In this document: in pieces, positions 63,633 through 64,000 of the stretch
Layout: the number at the start of each line of letters is the position of its first letter
Position numbering within the stretch: position 1 is the first letter of the stretch
From: Massilia phosphatilytica
GTDB taxonomy: Bacteria; Pseudomonadota; Gammaproteobacteria; Burkholderiales; Burkholderiaceae_D
DNA: 64,000 bases
Assembly (NCBI RefSeq): GCF_002968015.1
Contig: NZ_PUIP01000006.1
Coordinates: 288,823-352,822, forward strand
Direction: 5' to 3'
Translations under genes and position numbers: made by a program
Notes under the pieces: generated by a model
The model's input: only the letters and a program-made list of their open reading frames with translations
Told to the model about the DNA's origin: nothing
The model's database searches: none

Positions 63633-63709
63633 GCGGCTGTAGCTCAGCTGGATAGAGTACTTGGCTACGAACCAAGGGGTCGTGGGTTCGATTCCTGCCA
63701 GCCGCACCA
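63633..63709 (+). tRNA. tRNA-Arg(ACG), copy 4
   Basis: Identical to the other three copies over 77 nt, CCA included. Its terminator (63719-63748) is followed, 86 bp on, by an IS1595-type transposase start, so the cassette borders a mobile element. Confidence 0.97.
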
Positions 63710-63718
63710 ACTCATACG

Positions 63719-63748
63719 AAAGGCCAGATCGCAAGATCTGGCCTTTTT
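63719..63748 (+). terminator. Terminator of tRNA-Arg copy 4
   Basis: AAGGCCAGATC-GCAA-GATCTGGCCTT followed by TTT. Same hairpin as in the other cassettes. Confidence 0.88.
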
Positions 63749-63749
63749 C

Positions 63750-64000
63750 TTTGGCTGTGTTCGCGCTAATTGAGTGAACCGAAATCCGTTGCACAGGTCT
63801 TACGTACCGTCGAGTTAACTCATGGAGAGCGACGATGCGCAGCCCGGCGTTCGACAAATTGTTCGCTATGTTGTTGGCGGTGCAGTTGTCTGCCGGCGAC
63901 TTGGCGCGGCTGCGCGAGTGGATCGCGGGCATCGCGCATCCGGCCGAGTGTATCGCCCTGATCGAACAGGCGGCGGCAGAGCGACCGTGTCCGCATTGCG
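63750..64000 (+). mobile_element. Left end of a probable IS1595-family element
   Basis: Inferred from the partial transposase. The true left boundary is uncertain: the element begins somewhere between the tRNA terminator and the ATG. The terminal inverted repeat and any target duplication cannot be tested without the right end. Confidence 0.45.
63835..64000 (+). CDS. IS1595-type transposase, N-terminus only (partial)
   Basis: The window ends inside this gene; 55 residues are visible. They run from SPAFDKLFAMLLAVQLSAGD to RPCPHC, the first half of the zinc ribbon that opens IS1595-family DDE transposases. The ATG follows GGAGAG at eight nt. The left inverted repeat should lie in 63750-63834 but I could not identify it. 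The rest of the element is outside the window, so its intactness is unknown. Confidence 0.7.
   Translation, partial: MRSPAFDKLFAMLLAVQLSAGDLARLREWIAGIAHPAECIALIEQAAAERPCPHC

Overview
The window looks like a chromosomal segment of a high-GC betaproteobacterium of the Oxalobacteraceae, most likely the Massilia/Telluria group. That placement is inferred from gene content: a PEP-CTERM protein, a DUF4214-type secreted repeat protein, a PrsR-like sigma-54 promoter, Ku/LigD end joining, a single-subunit-set urease operon and strong GC3 bias. No rRNA or marker gene fixes the species. The only mobile DNA seen is the start of an IS1595-type transposase at the right edge.

Left part (1-18.1 kb): the end of phosphatidylserine decarboxylase, a LysR/azoreductase/pirin block, an acyltransferase, a desuccinylase-like metallopeptidase and a LysE exporter. 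Then comes a tightly overlapped envelope-glycosylation operon (GT2, ArnT-like GT, PAP2 phosphatase, LAB_N protein), a small periplasmic binding protein, a Gdx/SugE exporter and an OYE-type ene-reductase. Two genes, an M1 aminopeptidase and an EEP-fold nuclease/phosphatase, are each split by one single-base frameshift within 4 kb of each other.

Photoreceptor module (19.1-24.1 kb): this is the most striking locus. A photoactive yellow protein (PYP) gene keeps the chromophore cysteine, the tyrosine and the glutamate. It is divergent from a carrier-domain-fused AMP ligase of the kind that activates p-coumarate for PYP. By ATGA overlaps it is coupled to an active-looking diguanylate cyclase and then to a degenerate-GGDEF/intact-EAL phosphodiesterase. 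The two enzymes share a related N-terminal PAS domain. I read this as a light-gated c-di-GMP switch.

Middle (24-42 kb): a second-copy-type EF-G with a coupled aldo/keto reductase; a GH30 glycosidase under a near-consensus promoter with a LacI-like operator; arsenate reductase; an acyltransferase; the urease operon ureDA-(GNAT)-BCEFG-hupE, all on the minus strand; a diguanylate cyclase coupled to a SulP transporter; a stress-type SDR; and Ku.

Right part (42-64 kb): a 1561-residue secreted Ig-repeat adhesin sits between Ku and LigD, the two end-joining genes. Then follow an M28 peptidase, a small Ala/Lys-rich exported protein with a UUCG terminator, a D-2-hydroxyacid dehydrogenase, and a 1317-residue propeller/Y_Y_Y histidine kinase whose stop overlaps the start of an FRG-domain protein. 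The last 6 kb hold four identical tRNA-Arg(ACG) cassettes, each with its own promoter and terminator. Between them lie a GNAT gene, an SPFH/ribbon-helix-helix pair under a perfect 16-bp palindrome, a PEP-CTERM protein behind a sigma-54 promoter, and a subtilisin-family protease behind a c-di-GMP-I riboswitch.

A recurrent theme is c-di-GMP and the cell surface: three GGDEF proteins, one EAL domain, one c-di-GMP riboswitch, a large adhesin and an exosortase substrate all lie in this window.
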